Shown here: positions 1 through 10,472 of the stretch, in pieces
How the letters are laid out: every line of letters begins with the position of its first letter
How positions within the stretch are numbered: position 1 is the first letter of the stretch
Assembly (NCBI GenBank): GCA_008638375.1
Contig: CM018051.1
Location: 34,073,740-34,137,739 of the forward strand
Direction of reading: 5' to 3'
Length of the DNA: 64,000 nucleotides
Origin: Nyssa sinensis
Lineage: Eukaryota > Streptophyta > Magnoliopsida > Cornales > Nyssaceae
Program-made: the position numbers and the translations under genes
The notes under the pieces: generated by a model
Seen by the model: the letters and a program-made list of their open reading frames with translations, nothing else
Told to the model about the DNA's origin: nothing
Databases searched by the model: none

Positions 1-427
1 TATATAGAAAACAAAATAAAAAATTACAATAAAATTTAAAAATACATTATTTAAAGTTGTTACTTTATCGCTTTAGGTCTCTAATTATATAAAGTCGACT
101 TAGCAAAAATTTGTTGCCCTATCACCATATTAAATTAGGCAGCTATTGCCAAAGTAATTTTCTTGTATTAGGGCACAAATAAAAGTGCCTAGGGGCACAA
201 ATAAAAGTGAGTGCCCATAACAGCTATGATATAAGTCATAATCTTCATTGACAGAGTAGAAAATTAGAGAAGAACTAGGTATCAATAAGTGGCGGCTAAC
301 CTAGATATCGAAGGAAAAAAAAAAAAGCCCATCAAAAAAAATTTAGAACTCAATGACAAGCTTAATTGTATCATACATGTCAGTGTCATAGTATATAGGA
401 TCTGAGAACTGATATGATGTACTTACA
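1..427. other. Flanking AT-rich DNA, no gene seen
   Basis: AT-rich sequence with no supported reading frame. Its last five bases, TTACA (423-427), are the left copy of the target duplication of the outer LTR-like unit. The right copy is at 18555-18559. Confidence 0.6.
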
Positions 428-3028
428 TGTCACGACCCGAGACCCACCCTATGCAGATTTCGTGTTGCGCACCCGATCAGACGTTGCTTGTCGAACCAAA
501 GGTCTCAACTTGCTACACAATCCATGCTACTAACATGCAACTACTAAAAATGCGGAATAATAGATAAAAGCTGCATGTTATAGATACATAATGGTTACAA
601 AATGCGGAATACAAAATTTCTTAATATCACCATTCATCCCCAAGACATGGGTAACATGGGAGAGCTACAAGACTGTCTGTACTAAGTATTACACCTGTAT
701 TTCAAAAGTAATGTCCACTGCTATCTAGCTGACTGCTACTACTAATGCTACTGCTCTTCTACAGCCTCATTTCCTGAAAAGGGTGGTAAGTTTGGGGTGA
801 GCTAACTAAAGCTCAATAAGTAATTCTCCTTTGCTCTGTCATGTGTACAAGAATATAAAAGGCATTATCCATAAAAGGATTAGGATAAATGCAGATATGC
901 TAGCCAGTCAATGAATATAGAACTCATCAATGGATATCAAACAGTAGGAACTCAATGATAAACAATAACAATCTGTTTGATAATATAATCGTATGCAATA
1001 AATAAGAAGCTGTGAAATCCCATGATCATCCATAATGAATAATATGATCAAGCTATGAATATCAACAATGAAGGATAGTGTTATGAATATCAACAATAAA
1101 GGATAGTGATATCAACTAAATTTGAGATGCTGTGGTACTAGTGGGGCCCGACTACCCCCTGGGCTCACATTCAATTCCATAGGACTCGCTAAATGATATT
1201 ACACTGAGCTCGTATTCAGTTCCATAGGACTCGCTGAATACTACTGCTCTGAGCTCGTATTCGGTTCCATAGGACTCGCCGAATAATACTGCTCTGTGTA
1301 CACTGTATAGTAAATATTCTGCTCGGAATCTGGACCCGAAGGTCAGAAATAGCATCAGATGGAGATGTGACTAAGCACAAATCCGGCACTAATAATATAT
1401 TAGGATCACGCTATCTTCCACGAAGAATAAAATGGAATTATAACTAGTTCGAATAAACTGTCTGTCCCTCACAGCCCTAGGTACAAGTGTACAACAAGAA
1501 CTCTATGCAAAAATGTACAATCATGATCAAGGCATATGTGAAGATCAGTAAATGCTTCCCACATGATAGGGCAATATCAATGTGGCTCAATAAATACTGG
1601 TAGATGTGTAAAGAGTACAATAGGCAATGTATATACAAAGAACTATGACTTGGCTTGGAATATAACACATACAGAGATCAAAAATTGCTTACATTTTACT
1701 GTTCCTCGAAAATCAAGCTATTTCCTTCCCTTTTTCTTTTGACGTGCCTGTCATTCGAAAATAAAATTCAATCTATAGTCGTAACTGATTTATGCTATGC
1801 ACTTAATATGTCTATCATAGTTTTAAGTATTTTCTTTACTATTTTAGACCTCGTCATCGTGTCTGAAACGTCGAATAAAATTAGTTTAGACTTTTACGGA
1901 TCTCAGTTTGGACTCCTAGATTGAAAAGGGCAAAATTGTCATTTTGCACTTTTACGTGTCTTTTAATTCCGAGACCTTTTTTCATAATTTTGACATACCA
2001 TTGGGTTCGGAATGCCTGAGATAATAAAAATTGACTATTTACTTACTTCGTTTGGAATTCGTTTGACTTATTTTAGGACTCGGGGCATTTTCGTAATTTG
2101 CTTTAAAAATTATATTTTATTATTTCACTGTTTGGGCCTTAGTACAATTTCTCATAAATTCTGGGGGTCAAATTACAATTTCTTAAAGCTCTGGTTTATT
2201 TAGGATTGAACCAGTGGGTTTTTGGAGTAAAAACCCTAAACCGGTCTCACCTTACATAAGCCGACCGGTTCAACCGTTACAGTAAGCCGGAATAGGATAG
2301 CCAAGCTTCCTGTCCTATCCACGGATTGATTAACTCTTAAACCCAATTTCAAATTCCTTATATTCATAGCCAAACAAGCCCAATACCTTTTAAATTCCAA
2401 TTCAAAAGACATAGTTTAGGAAACCCATTTCTTCAGTTGGTCGGGTCCCGAACCGACCCAGACCTGGTTCTGTTTGACCCGGAAGACACCTCTGTGTTCT
2501 GATCCTCTTCTCCGACCAGTTCAGGCACCGGTGCAGGTTCTGCACTTATTTTCTTCATTTTCCTTCTATATTTGACATTGGTTTTTGGAGTTTTTTATAT
2601 CAAATTGATCCTAAAACTTCCTGAAGTCTTTTAGAAGTATTTTAAACCCCAAACTTTACAGTTTTCTGTCATCCATTTCCAGTTTCCGGCCAACTGGTTT
2701 TTTATCATAAATTGGTTATTTTCAGTTCATTTTTCTTGATTTTTGTTGCTTTAAATTCTTGTTAAGATTTCTTACTGCTTTGTAGCCACAAAACAACGTT
2801 TGGTTCCACAAATAAGACTTCACCATTTTTGGCCGAAAGTTACAGGTGCAATTTCTTAAATTTTCTTTCATGTTTTGATTTTTATAAATTCTAAAACTCA
2901 TCTATAATTATGCAAGAGAAAAATAAAGGTACTTAAGCTCAAATGGATACCTGTTTAAGCTGAGTTTCCCAACTTCAAATTTTCCAGTATCCCTTTTTCC
3001 TCTTCCTGCTTCTCTTCCTCGCATCACA

Positions 3029-3068
<40 letters not shown>
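3029..3068. repeat. (CT)n microsatellite
   Basis: About 20 uninterrupted TC units inside LTR 1. No function is suggested. Confidence 0.95.
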
Positions 3069-3073
<5 letters not shown>

Positions 3074-4561
3074 ATTTAACCCACTTAACCGACCTTGGGT
3101 CGGTGGCTTTTGCCACCTGTTTCATGTTGCATGCCCCTCCTATTGCATGCAACCCACACACACGCACACCTGCACACATGGCTCACTTGACTGACTTTGA
3201 GTTGGTGGTATTGCCACCTGCTTCATGTTGCACTCCCACATGACACGCATATCACAACTTCTCATTTGTTTCACAATCTTCCACCTGTTAGCTTTCTACC
3301 TTTTCGTTTTTTTACATTACATCATTATATATGTCACGACCCGGAACCCACCCTATGCAGATTACCGGATCGCGAACGCCACCCTGAGACCCGAAGGCCT
3401 CGGAACAAGGCTCATACATAAGCAACAATGTCAGACAGCGATGCGACCTGTGGTTGCGGAAGCGTGAAAACTTTTTCTTTTCTTTTAGAATAAAACATCT
3501 GCCGCATATCCGTATGATACTGCCGCTCTTTATGGCGGTACACATAAATATAATAATCAGAGCATAATAATATTAACTAAAGGTTCTACATAATACATAT
3601 CCATGTGCCCCTCGAGCTTAAGTACATCATTGTCCAAAATTTCCATTACAAAAGTTTGACTAATAATGGGTCCTACTACTACCAAAATATCTCCAAGGAC
3701 CTATTGGAGTTGCCATTCATTGCTCCCCAAATTGAGCAAGTGTCCAACCTTGATCATCACCTGAAAAATGTTAGGGAGTGGGGTGAGCTTCGAAAAGCCT
3801 AATGAGTAATTCCTACATCTGTCATGGGTTTTCAATTGGTAGAGGTTTCGTACATGAGAGTTCATAAAATACTCAACTACCAATTGGTCGTATACTTGAA
3901 CATAGAGAACATGCATTCTTAAAATATGTAGCTTTGAAACATTCAAGGTATTCAAGTTAGAACATATATTTTCATAAAAGAGTATGTGTATTTCAGAACA
4001 TGTAATTTAAAATCATGTAAGCATGCATAGTGAAAATGGGGGTAAAACCTGCTTCCATTTCCAAAATCGTTTGTCATATTTTCTCTCTAATTAGGTGGAA
4101 TCTGTTTCGAACCAGACTCCCATTTTACGTATACGTGGAGATATCTCATTTGCTTGGGGGATTAGATCCTGCTACCGGGCATTTCACATGATAGATCCGC
4201 GGGGTTCAGTATGACCCTACTCACTACCTATGTGGTGATGTACATGATAGATCCGTTGAGTTCCGTACAACTCACAACACTACCTATGTGCTTATTATTT
4301 ATCTTGCAAAACATTTGTCATATGACTTTTATATAAAAGCCTTTTATGAGTATTTAAAACATGTGACGTATAATATAACTCTTGCAGTGATGCTTCAATA
4401 CTTGTAGTAATCAAATTCATAATGTTTGAGGAAATCAGACATGCTAACTATTTTGAAAAGGAAACATTTACGAATATAATATGTAAATAATCGTGAAGCA
4501 TGTCATGGCAGAATATTGAAGAAAACAGAAATCATGAATACTGAATTTGATATATCAATGC

Positions 4562-4729
4562 TGATGCTGCACTTTTGGCCCACGTGAGATCCAAGCTCGG
4601 CTCCCTGCGAAACACACGAAACAGAAGATCAGAGGACCACCGGGTTGGCTCCGGCGGTAGCCGCTCCGATGCTTAAGTCAATAAATTGAATTGAAAGACT
4701 CGTAATGAAAGCCAAAATAATGAGCATCA
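4562..4729 (-). repeat. Inverted copy of the 3' LTR U5 end in place of the 5' LTR
   Basis: Positions 4562-4727 are the reverse complement of the last part of the 3' LTR (about 14986-15152). The two copies differ by only one substitution and one T-run indel. At 4724-4729 the sequence GCATCA passes directly into GTTTGGCGCC, the normal LTR/primer-binding-site junction, so the switch lies in a 4-base GCAT shared by both. The result is an element whose two outer ends are both U5 ends. Confidence 0.9.
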
Positions 4730-4732
4730 GTT

Positions 4733-4750
4733 TGGCGCCGTCTGTGGGAA
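4733..4750 (+). promoter_or_regulatory. Primer-binding site of element 1
   Basis: TGGCGCCGT at 4733-4741 is complementary to the 3' end of plant tRNA-Asp (including CCA), then diverges. It sits directly after the LTR-type GCATCA junction, which is the standard place for first-strand priming. Confidence 0.65.
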
Positions 4751-4808
4751 CGACAATCACCAAGTGCTCTACTCAATCTAAGCTCATCTTTCGTCTATCA
4801 GAGGGATC

Positions 4809-7091
4809 ATGGCTCCCAACTTGCGACCCAGGAATAACACTCAAAACCCTCATCCTCAACCAACTGCTGGACGGGGAAGAGGGCGAGTGAATAACCCTGC
4901 ACAGGAAGAACTAATCGAAACTAGGCGGCAGAACCAGTTGCTACGGGAACAGCTTTTGACCATGACCAGGACCCTGGCAATGTTCACCCAGAATCATGAA
5001 ACCAATCCTCAAAATCCACCCGTTGTCACTCAACAGCAGCAGCCTCCTGCGGCCGCCGGTGTTCATATAGACCCCCAGCCGTCGTCGGCAGCCGGTCGAG
5101 GGGTTCCCGCCTTTGTCCCGGAGGTCCATTATCGAAGTACTACCCGACCCCCCGTCCCGGGGGCCTCGGGAGTAAACTACGTTCCACAAGGATCACCTCC
5201 TCGAGTAGTTCCTGTACCACCAGTACCAGAGAATCAGAACAACCCCCCAGTAGCGGGCCAAGATCAGCCTACCCATATAGGCCCTGAGGCTGTGAGACCT
5301 GCCTCGCAGCAACCCGTTTTACCAAGGGGGTCAGTAAGAGCCGAAGAAGTTGCTGAATCAATAGACCGTACTGCTATCATAAGGGGTGCCCAGTATCCAG
5401 AACAGGATGAGCTGGCCAGATTGCTCGGGAGGTCGGCCACCCCGTTCACCAATGCTGTCATGGCCGAGAAAAGACCCAAGAAATTTATCGTCCCTAAATT
5501 CACCCCTTATGATGGGACTGGGGACCCGGGGGACCACCTCTCCCACTACCAGCACACCATGGCTTTGCACGGCACTTCTGATGCCTTCTTATGCAGAACG
5601 TTCGTGACCAGCCTCAATGGTACCGCCCTAAAGTGGTTCCACCACCTCCCGCCGAACTCAGTATCTGGCTTTTATGAGCTCGGCAGAAGGTTCTTGGACA
5701 GATTCATGACTAGCAGGAGGCTAAGAAAGGGTCCGGAATTCCTTCTGAACATAAAGCAAACGAGGGAAGAATCGCTCAGGGGGTATATAGCACGTTTTAA
5801 CGCCGAGCTCACCGAGGTAACAGACTGCAGCCCCGGTTTCCTAGTGGCTGCTCTAGCCGCTGGACTTGCTCAAGGAGGGTTTAGAGACTCCCTGACCAAA
5901 AATCCCCCTGCGGACATGGCAGCACTCATGGACCGTGCAAGGAAGTACATCAACCTGGAGGAGGCCAGGGACACCTCTAGAAAGGTCAAAGAGCAAGCTC
6001 AGAAAGACGATCACAAGAAAGATAGTCAAAAGAAGGACACCAGCTCGGCCAGGAAGAGAGTCAGGAGCCCAGAAAAAAGGGGGGCCCCCAGAACCTCCTT
6101 CAATTCTGGACTAAGGGAATTCAACCACTTCACTCCTCTAAACGCCTCTCCGTACAACATATTGAAGCAAGTAAGATCTCGAGAAAATATGAGATGGCCG
6201 GAGCCTTTGAAAGGAGACCCCAGCTATCGAGATCAGACCAAATATTGTGACTTTCACAAAGACCGAGGGCACACAACCAATACCTGCAAAGCTCTCAAGC
6301 ATGAGATTGAGCAGCTAATAAGGAGAGGGAGGCTGCAGGAGTTCGTCAAGCAGGACGGAGGACAGAACCCCCGTGACGAACGACCCCAGCAGAGAAAAAC
6401 CGACCAGAGGCAGGAGCAGAAAGGAGGCAGGAACGAACCCCCACGACAGAACAATCAGGTGATCTATGTCCTACACGCAGATTCCCCTGCAACAGGCACC
6501 TCTAACAGGTCAAGGAAACGATATGCTCGAGAGGCCAGGTCTGCTCCCAACATCATGCAGGTCGCTAACTTGGAGAAAAGGTTAAAGCCCTTGCCGAAAA
6601 TCCAATTTACGGATCACGACCTTAGGGGAGTTCATTGTCCTCACAGCGACGCCCTGGTTATCTCCCTTAAGATCGCCAACTTCGATATCCGAAGAGTTTT
6701 CGTCGACACTGGGTGTTCGACCAATGTACTGTTCTACGACCCTTTCAAGCATATGAAGCTCGACCCCAATAACATTAAGCCCACGGGCATAATCATGACG
6801 GGCTTTGATGGAAACACTAACACTCCACTAGGAAGGGTCGATCTGGCCACCACTGCGGGTGAAGGGGACGAACAGAAGACCACGATAGCCGAGTACATGG
6901 TCATAAAAGCCAAATCTCCCTACAACGTCATAATTGGGAGGCCCTGGCTACATGAGATGGGAGCGGTCACCTCAACTCTCCACCAATGCTTAAAATACGT
7001 TCACAATCAGACAGTCTACTCCATCAGAGGATGCCAACCGACCTCCCGAGAGTGCCATGCCCTCGCGCTCAAAGCTAAGGCCCCCAAATAG
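4809..7091 (+). CDS. Gag-protease polyprotein of element 1
   Basis: 760 aa, open from ATG 4809 to UAG 7089-7091. The N-terminal third is low-complexity, rich in Pro and Gln. The Retrotrans_gag-like core lies around residues 235-350, including a GTALKWFHHLPP stretch. A plant-gypsy zinc-binding motif of the form CDFHKDRGHTTNTC is near residues 480-493. The aspartic protease active site reads D-T-G-C-S from about residue 633, with Cys in place of the more usual Ser or Ala. Basic and Glu/Lys-rich linkers surround the zinc motif. The product would form the cytoplasmic capsid-like particle and cleave the polyprotein. The ORF at 4705-4890 overlaps the start in another frame and is not a gene. The frame is intact. 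Confidence 0.9.
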   Translation: MAPNLRPRNNTQNPHPQPTAGRGRGRVNNPAQEELIETRRQNQLLREQLLTMTRTLAMFTQNHETNPQNPPVVTQQQQPPAAAGVHIDPQPSSAAGRGVPAFVPEVHYRSTTRPPVPGASGVNYVPQGSPPRVVPVPPVPENQNNPPVAGQDQPTHIGPEAVRPASQQPVLPRGSVRAEEVAESIDRTAIIRGAQYPEQDELARLLGRSATPFTNAVMAEKRPKKFIVPKFTPYDGTGDPGDHLSHYQHTMALHGTSDAFLCRTFVTSLNGTALKWFHHLPPNSVSGFYELGRRFLDRFMTSRRLRKGPEFLLNIKQTREESLRGYIARFNAELTEVTDCSPGFLVAALAAGLAQGGFRDSLTKNPPADMAALMDRARKYINLEEARDTSRKVKEQAQKDDHKKDSQKKDTSSARKRVRSPEKRGAPRTSFNSGLREFNHFTPLNASPYNILKQVRSRENMRWPEPLKGDPSYRDQTKYCDFHKDRGHTTNTCKALKHEIEQLIRRGRLQEFVKQDGGQNPRDERPQQRKTDQRQEQKGGRNEPPRQNNQVIYVLHADSPATGTSNRSRKRYAREARSAPNIMQVANLEKRLKPLPKIQFTDHDLRGVHCPHSDALVISLKIANFDIRRVFVDTGCSTNVLFYDPFKHMKLDPNNIKPTGIIMTGFDGNTNTPLGRVDLATTAGEGDEQKTTIAEYMVIKAKSPYNVIIGRPWLHEMGAVTSTLHQCLKYVHNQTVYSIRGCQPTSRECHALALKAKAPK

Positions 7092-7097
7092 CAATTA
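7089..7097 (+). promoter_or_regulatory. Stop-codon readthrough site between gag and pol
   Basis: The gag frame ends with UAG at 7089-7091, followed directly by CAA UUA (7092-7097). Pol continues in the same frame with no shift. UAG-CAR-YYA is the tobacco-mosaic-virus-type leaky stop context, known to allow a few percent readthrough in plants. Readthrough would yield Gag-Pro-Pol at a low ratio to Gag-Pro. That it is used here is inferred from the context and the uninterrupted frame. Confidence 0.75.
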
Positions 7098-10000
7098 CTG
7101 CACGCCCGTGTGTGCAAGGATGCAATCTACCCTTGCTGTCACGAGGCAGAAGACTGTCCCTCCAAAATTGAAGAACCATTGAGCCCCAGAGGAAGGGATA
7201 GCAGAGCCAAGCCTATAGGGGAGCCTATTAAAGTCCTGGTCAGCTCAGAGGATCAGGGACGTTACCTGCAGATAGGTCCCGACCTGACACATGCCGAGCA
7301 GGATGAGCTGGTCAAGTTTTTGAAGAAAAACCTCTCCGTATTCGCCTGGGAGACGAGCGACATGGAAGGGATAGATCCCAACCTGATCACGCACAGACTA
7401 ATGGTAGATCCAGATCATCCACCAGTGAGACAAAAGAGAAGGCCTCTCGCTCCAGAACGGCATCAGGTCATCAACGACGAAGTTCAAAGGTTGCTCAACG
7501 CCAACATGATACGAGAGGTATTTTATCCTGATTGGTTGGCCAACACTGTTCTGGTCAAGAAGAAGAATGGTAAATGGAGAGTCTGTGTCGACTACACAGA
7601 TCTCAACAAAGCATGCCCAAAGGATAGCTTCCCTCTTCCACGAATAGATCAGTTAGTCGATGCAACTGCAGGGCACGAGCTCATGAGCTTCATGGATGCA
7701 TATTCTGGGTACAATCAAATACAGATGCATCCTCCCGATCAAGAGAAGACTTCATTCATCACCGAACGAGGTCTCTATTGCTACAGAGTGATGCCGTTCG
7801 GGCTAAAGAATGCTGGAGCTACCTACCAACGTCTTGTTAATAAGATGTTCAGCCCCTTGATCGGCAGCACTATGGAAGTTTATATCGACGATATGCTGGT
7901 CAAGAGCCTAAGGAAGAGCAGTCATCTCCAACACCTAGCGCAAACCTTCGATATCCTCAGACAATATAAAATGAAGCTCAATCCCTCAAAGTGCACCTTT
8001 GGTGTAACAAAAGGGAAGTTCCTTGGGTACATAGTCTCTCAAAGAGGTATAGAAGCAGACCCGACTCAGATCGGGGCTCTGATCGGACTGAAATCCCCAA
8101 AGGCCCAGAAGGACATTCAAGCTCTGAACGGCCGGATAGCAGCTCTCAGCAGATTCATCTCCAAATCCACGGATCGGTGTCTACCCTTCTTCAAGGCTCT
8201 GAAAGGTAACAAATCTTTGCAATGGACTGACGAGTGTGAAAAATCCTTTCAGGAACTCAAAAGATACTTGGCTTCGCCCGAGCTCTTATCAAAACCAATC
8301 CAAGGAGAAAGGCTGCTTCTCTATCTCGCAGTCTCTAAGAACGCTGTCAGTTCGGTACTGGTCAGGCAAGACAGGAGCGTGCAGAGGCCCATCTTCTATG
8401 TCAGCAAGGCATTACTAGACACAGAAAAGAGGTACCCCGAAATTGAGAAGCTAGCCCTTGCTCTCATAGTTTCTGCACGGAAGCTGAGACCATACTTCCA
8501 AGCACATCCCATAGAAATTCCGACTGCCTACCCACTGAAAGCAGTCCTAAGAAAACCAGAAGTATCAGGACGGTTGGTCAAGTGGTCAGTGGAACTGGGG
8601 GAGTTCGATTTGTCCTACATTCCACGAGTCTCAATTAAAGGGCAAGCCTTGGCAGACTTCGTCGCAGAATTCACTCCCGCGCTGCTAGGCAAAGCTCAAG
8701 TCTCAGACGAGGTGGGGACTTGGAAGTTGTATGCTGATGGATCATCCACTGACCGAGGTGCCGGAGCAGGGCTAGTACTACACTCTCCTGATGGAATTAC
8801 AACCGAAAGGGCAATTAGCTTGGGGTTCAGAGCCTCCAACAACGAAGCGGAATATGAGGCCCTTATCTTAGGAATGAAGCTAGCTCAGGAGTGCGAGGTA
8901 CAGAGCCTCGAGGTATTTTCTGACTCCCAACTGGTGGTTAGCCAGGTTCAAGGAGAATATGCCATCAAGGATGAAAGAATGCTCCGATATTCGGAACTAG
9001 TCAACTTGCTAAAACATTCCTTCCGAGCATTCTCAATCCAAAAAATAGAAAGAGGACAGAACAGCCGAGCCGATGCCTTAGCAAACATGGCATCTCACAT
9101 GAAAACGGGGGTGGAGTCAACGATAAAGTTCTCTCACCAGCCAAGGCCTAGCACCGAGGAGATCCAGGTCGCCCAAGTCACAGAACAGCCTCAGAACTGG
9201 ATGACTCCTATACTCCAGTACCTGGAAGAGGGACTCCTCCCAGAGGACAGAAATAAGGCAAAAAGAATCCGCATCAGAGCAGCTCGGTATCTTGTCCTTA
9301 ACGGAAAGCTCTACCGAAGGTCTTACACTCAGCCATTGTTAAAATGCCTAGCACCTGAAGAGTCTCAATATGTCTTGGCAGAAATCCATGAAGGAATCTG
9401 TGGAAATCACAATGGGGGGAGAACCATAGCCCACCGAGCTCTAACCCAAGGCTACTACTGGCCTGGGATGCTGAAGGAAGCAAAGGAATATACTCGAAAG
9501 TGTGACAAATGCCAGAGGTTCGCCCCTTATCAGCATCAGCCGCAACATGAGCTCATCCCCATTACTAGCCCATGGCCCTTTGCGCAATGGGGAATGGACA
9601 TCATAGGACCATTGCCTAAAGCCAAACCGAACAGGAGATACCTATTGGTGGCTGTTGACTACTTCTCAAAATGGGCCGAAGCAGAACCACTGACTCGCAT
9701 CACTGAAAAAGAGATAAAGAGTTTTACTTGGAAAAATATAGTCTGCAGGTTCGGCATACCTCATGTGATCGTCTCAGATAATGGCACGCAGTTCACTGGG
9801 AAAATATTCAAGAAATTCTGCCAGGACCTAAACATCAAACAGCACTTTTCCTCCCCTGGTCATCCTCAGGCAAACGGGCAGGCCGAGGTCACCAACCGAA
9901 CTATCCTCGACGCTCTCAAGAAAAGATTAGAGGAAGCTAAAGGGGGATGGGTCGAGGAACTCCCTGGGGCACTCTGGGCCTACCGGACAACCAGGAGAAC

Positions 10001-10433
10001 TCCAACATCGGAAACTCCCTTCTCCCTAGCCTACGGAACTGAGGCAGTAATCCCTGTTGAGGTCGGCATGCCGACCTTAAGGGCTGAGGCTTTCAACGAA
10101 GAGACCAATGACCAACAACTAGCAGAAAATTTGGATTTGCTCGAAGAAAGAAGAGAGCAGGCCGTAATCAGAATGGAAGCATATCAGCGCAGGATGGTTA
10201 ACCGCTCAAAAATTGGCCTCAAACCTACCAATTTCCAAGTTGGGGACCTCGTCCTAAGAAGGGTTTTCCAGAACACCAAGGACCCCACCATGGGGAAGTT
10301 ATCACCGAACTGGGAAGGCCCCTACAGAATTATCAAAACAGTTAGACCGACCACTTATTGGTTGGAAAGCATGAATGGGAAACCTGTTCCCACGCCTTGG
10401 AACATGGAACATTTGCGAAAATATTATCAATAA
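7092..10433 (+). CDS. Pol polyprotein of element 1 (RT, RNase H, integrase)
   Basis: Open from just after the UAG to TAA at 10431-10433. A GTG at 7110 can open an 1107-aa frame, but no good ATG precedes RT, so expression by readthrough is more likely. Using 7110 as residue 1: RT lies at about 145-310 with the YIDD catalytic box near 257-260. RNase H starts near 540 (YADGSS, NNEAEYEALIL and VFSDSQLV supply its acidic residues). Integrase has an H-H-C-C zinc domain near 760-810 and D-D-35-E residues in GMDIIGP (about 828), SDNGTQF (about 890) and GQAEVTN (about 925). The end reads HLRKYYQ. No frameshift or internal stop. It would copy element RNA to DNA and integrate it. Confidence 0.9.
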   Translation, partial: QLLHARVCKDAIYPCCHEAEDCPSKIEEPLSPRGRDSRAKPIGEPIKVLVSSEDQGRYLQIGPDLTHAEQDELVKFLKKNLSVFAWETSDMEGIDPNLITHRLMVDPDHPPVRQKRRPLAPERHQVINDEVQRLLNANMIREVFYPDWLANTVLVKKKNGKWRVCVDYTDLNKACPKDSFPLPRIDQLVDATAGHELMSFMDAYSGYNQIQMHPPDQEKTSFITERGLYCYRVMPFGLKNAGATYQRLVNKMFSPLIGSTMEVYIDDMLVKSLRKSSHLQHLAQTFDILRQYKMKLNPSKCTFGVTKGKFLGYIVSQRGIEADPTQIGALIGLKSPKAQKDIQALNGRIAALSRFISKSTDRCLPFFKALKGNKSLQWTDECEKSFQELKRYLASPELLSKPIQGERLLLYLAVSKNAVSSVLVRQDRSVQRPIFYVSKALLDTEKRYPEIEKLALALIVSARKLRPYFQAHPIEIPTAYPLKAVLRKPEVSGRLVKWSVELGEFDLSYIPRVSIKGQALADFVAEFTPALLGKAQVSDEVGTWKLYADGSSTDRGAGAGLVLHSPDGITTERAISLGFRASNNEAEYEALILGMKLAQECEVQSLEVFSDSQLVVSQVQGEYAIKDERMLRYSELVNLLKHSFRAFSIQKIERGQNSRADALANMASHMKTGVESTIKFSHQPRPSTEEIQVAQVTEQPQNWMTPILQYLEEGLLPEDRNKAKRIRIRAARYLVLNGKLYRRSYTQPLLKCLAPEESQYVLAEIHEGICGNHNGGRTIAHRALTQGYYWPGMLKEAKEYTRKCDKCQRFAPYQHQPQHELIPITSPWPFAQWGMDIIGPLPKAKPNRRYLLVAVDYFSKWAEAEPLTRITEKEIKSFTWKNIVCRFGIPHVIVSDNGTQFTGKIFKKFCQDLNIKQHFSSPGHPQANGQAEVTNRTILDALKKRLEEAKGGWVEELPGALWAYRTTRRTPTSETPFSLAYGTEAVIPVEVGMPTLRAEAFNEETNDQQLAENLDLLEERREQAVIRMEAYQRRMVNRSKIGLKPTNFQVGDLVLRRVFQNTKDPTMGKLSPNWEGPYRIIKTVRPTTYWLESMNGKPVPTPWNMEHLRKYYQ

Positions 10434-10472
10434 AGTACTTTCTTTTTATTTCAACATCTTTCGTGAAACATC

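Noticed and set aside
428..3331. TGTCACGACCC...GGGTCGTGACA as terminal inverted repeats of a large DNA transposon
   Set aside because: The apparent inverted ends belong to separate copies in opposite orientation. Where both ends of one copy can be traced (428/18554, 3332/18307) they are TG...TTACA with 5-bp duplications, which fits LTRs.
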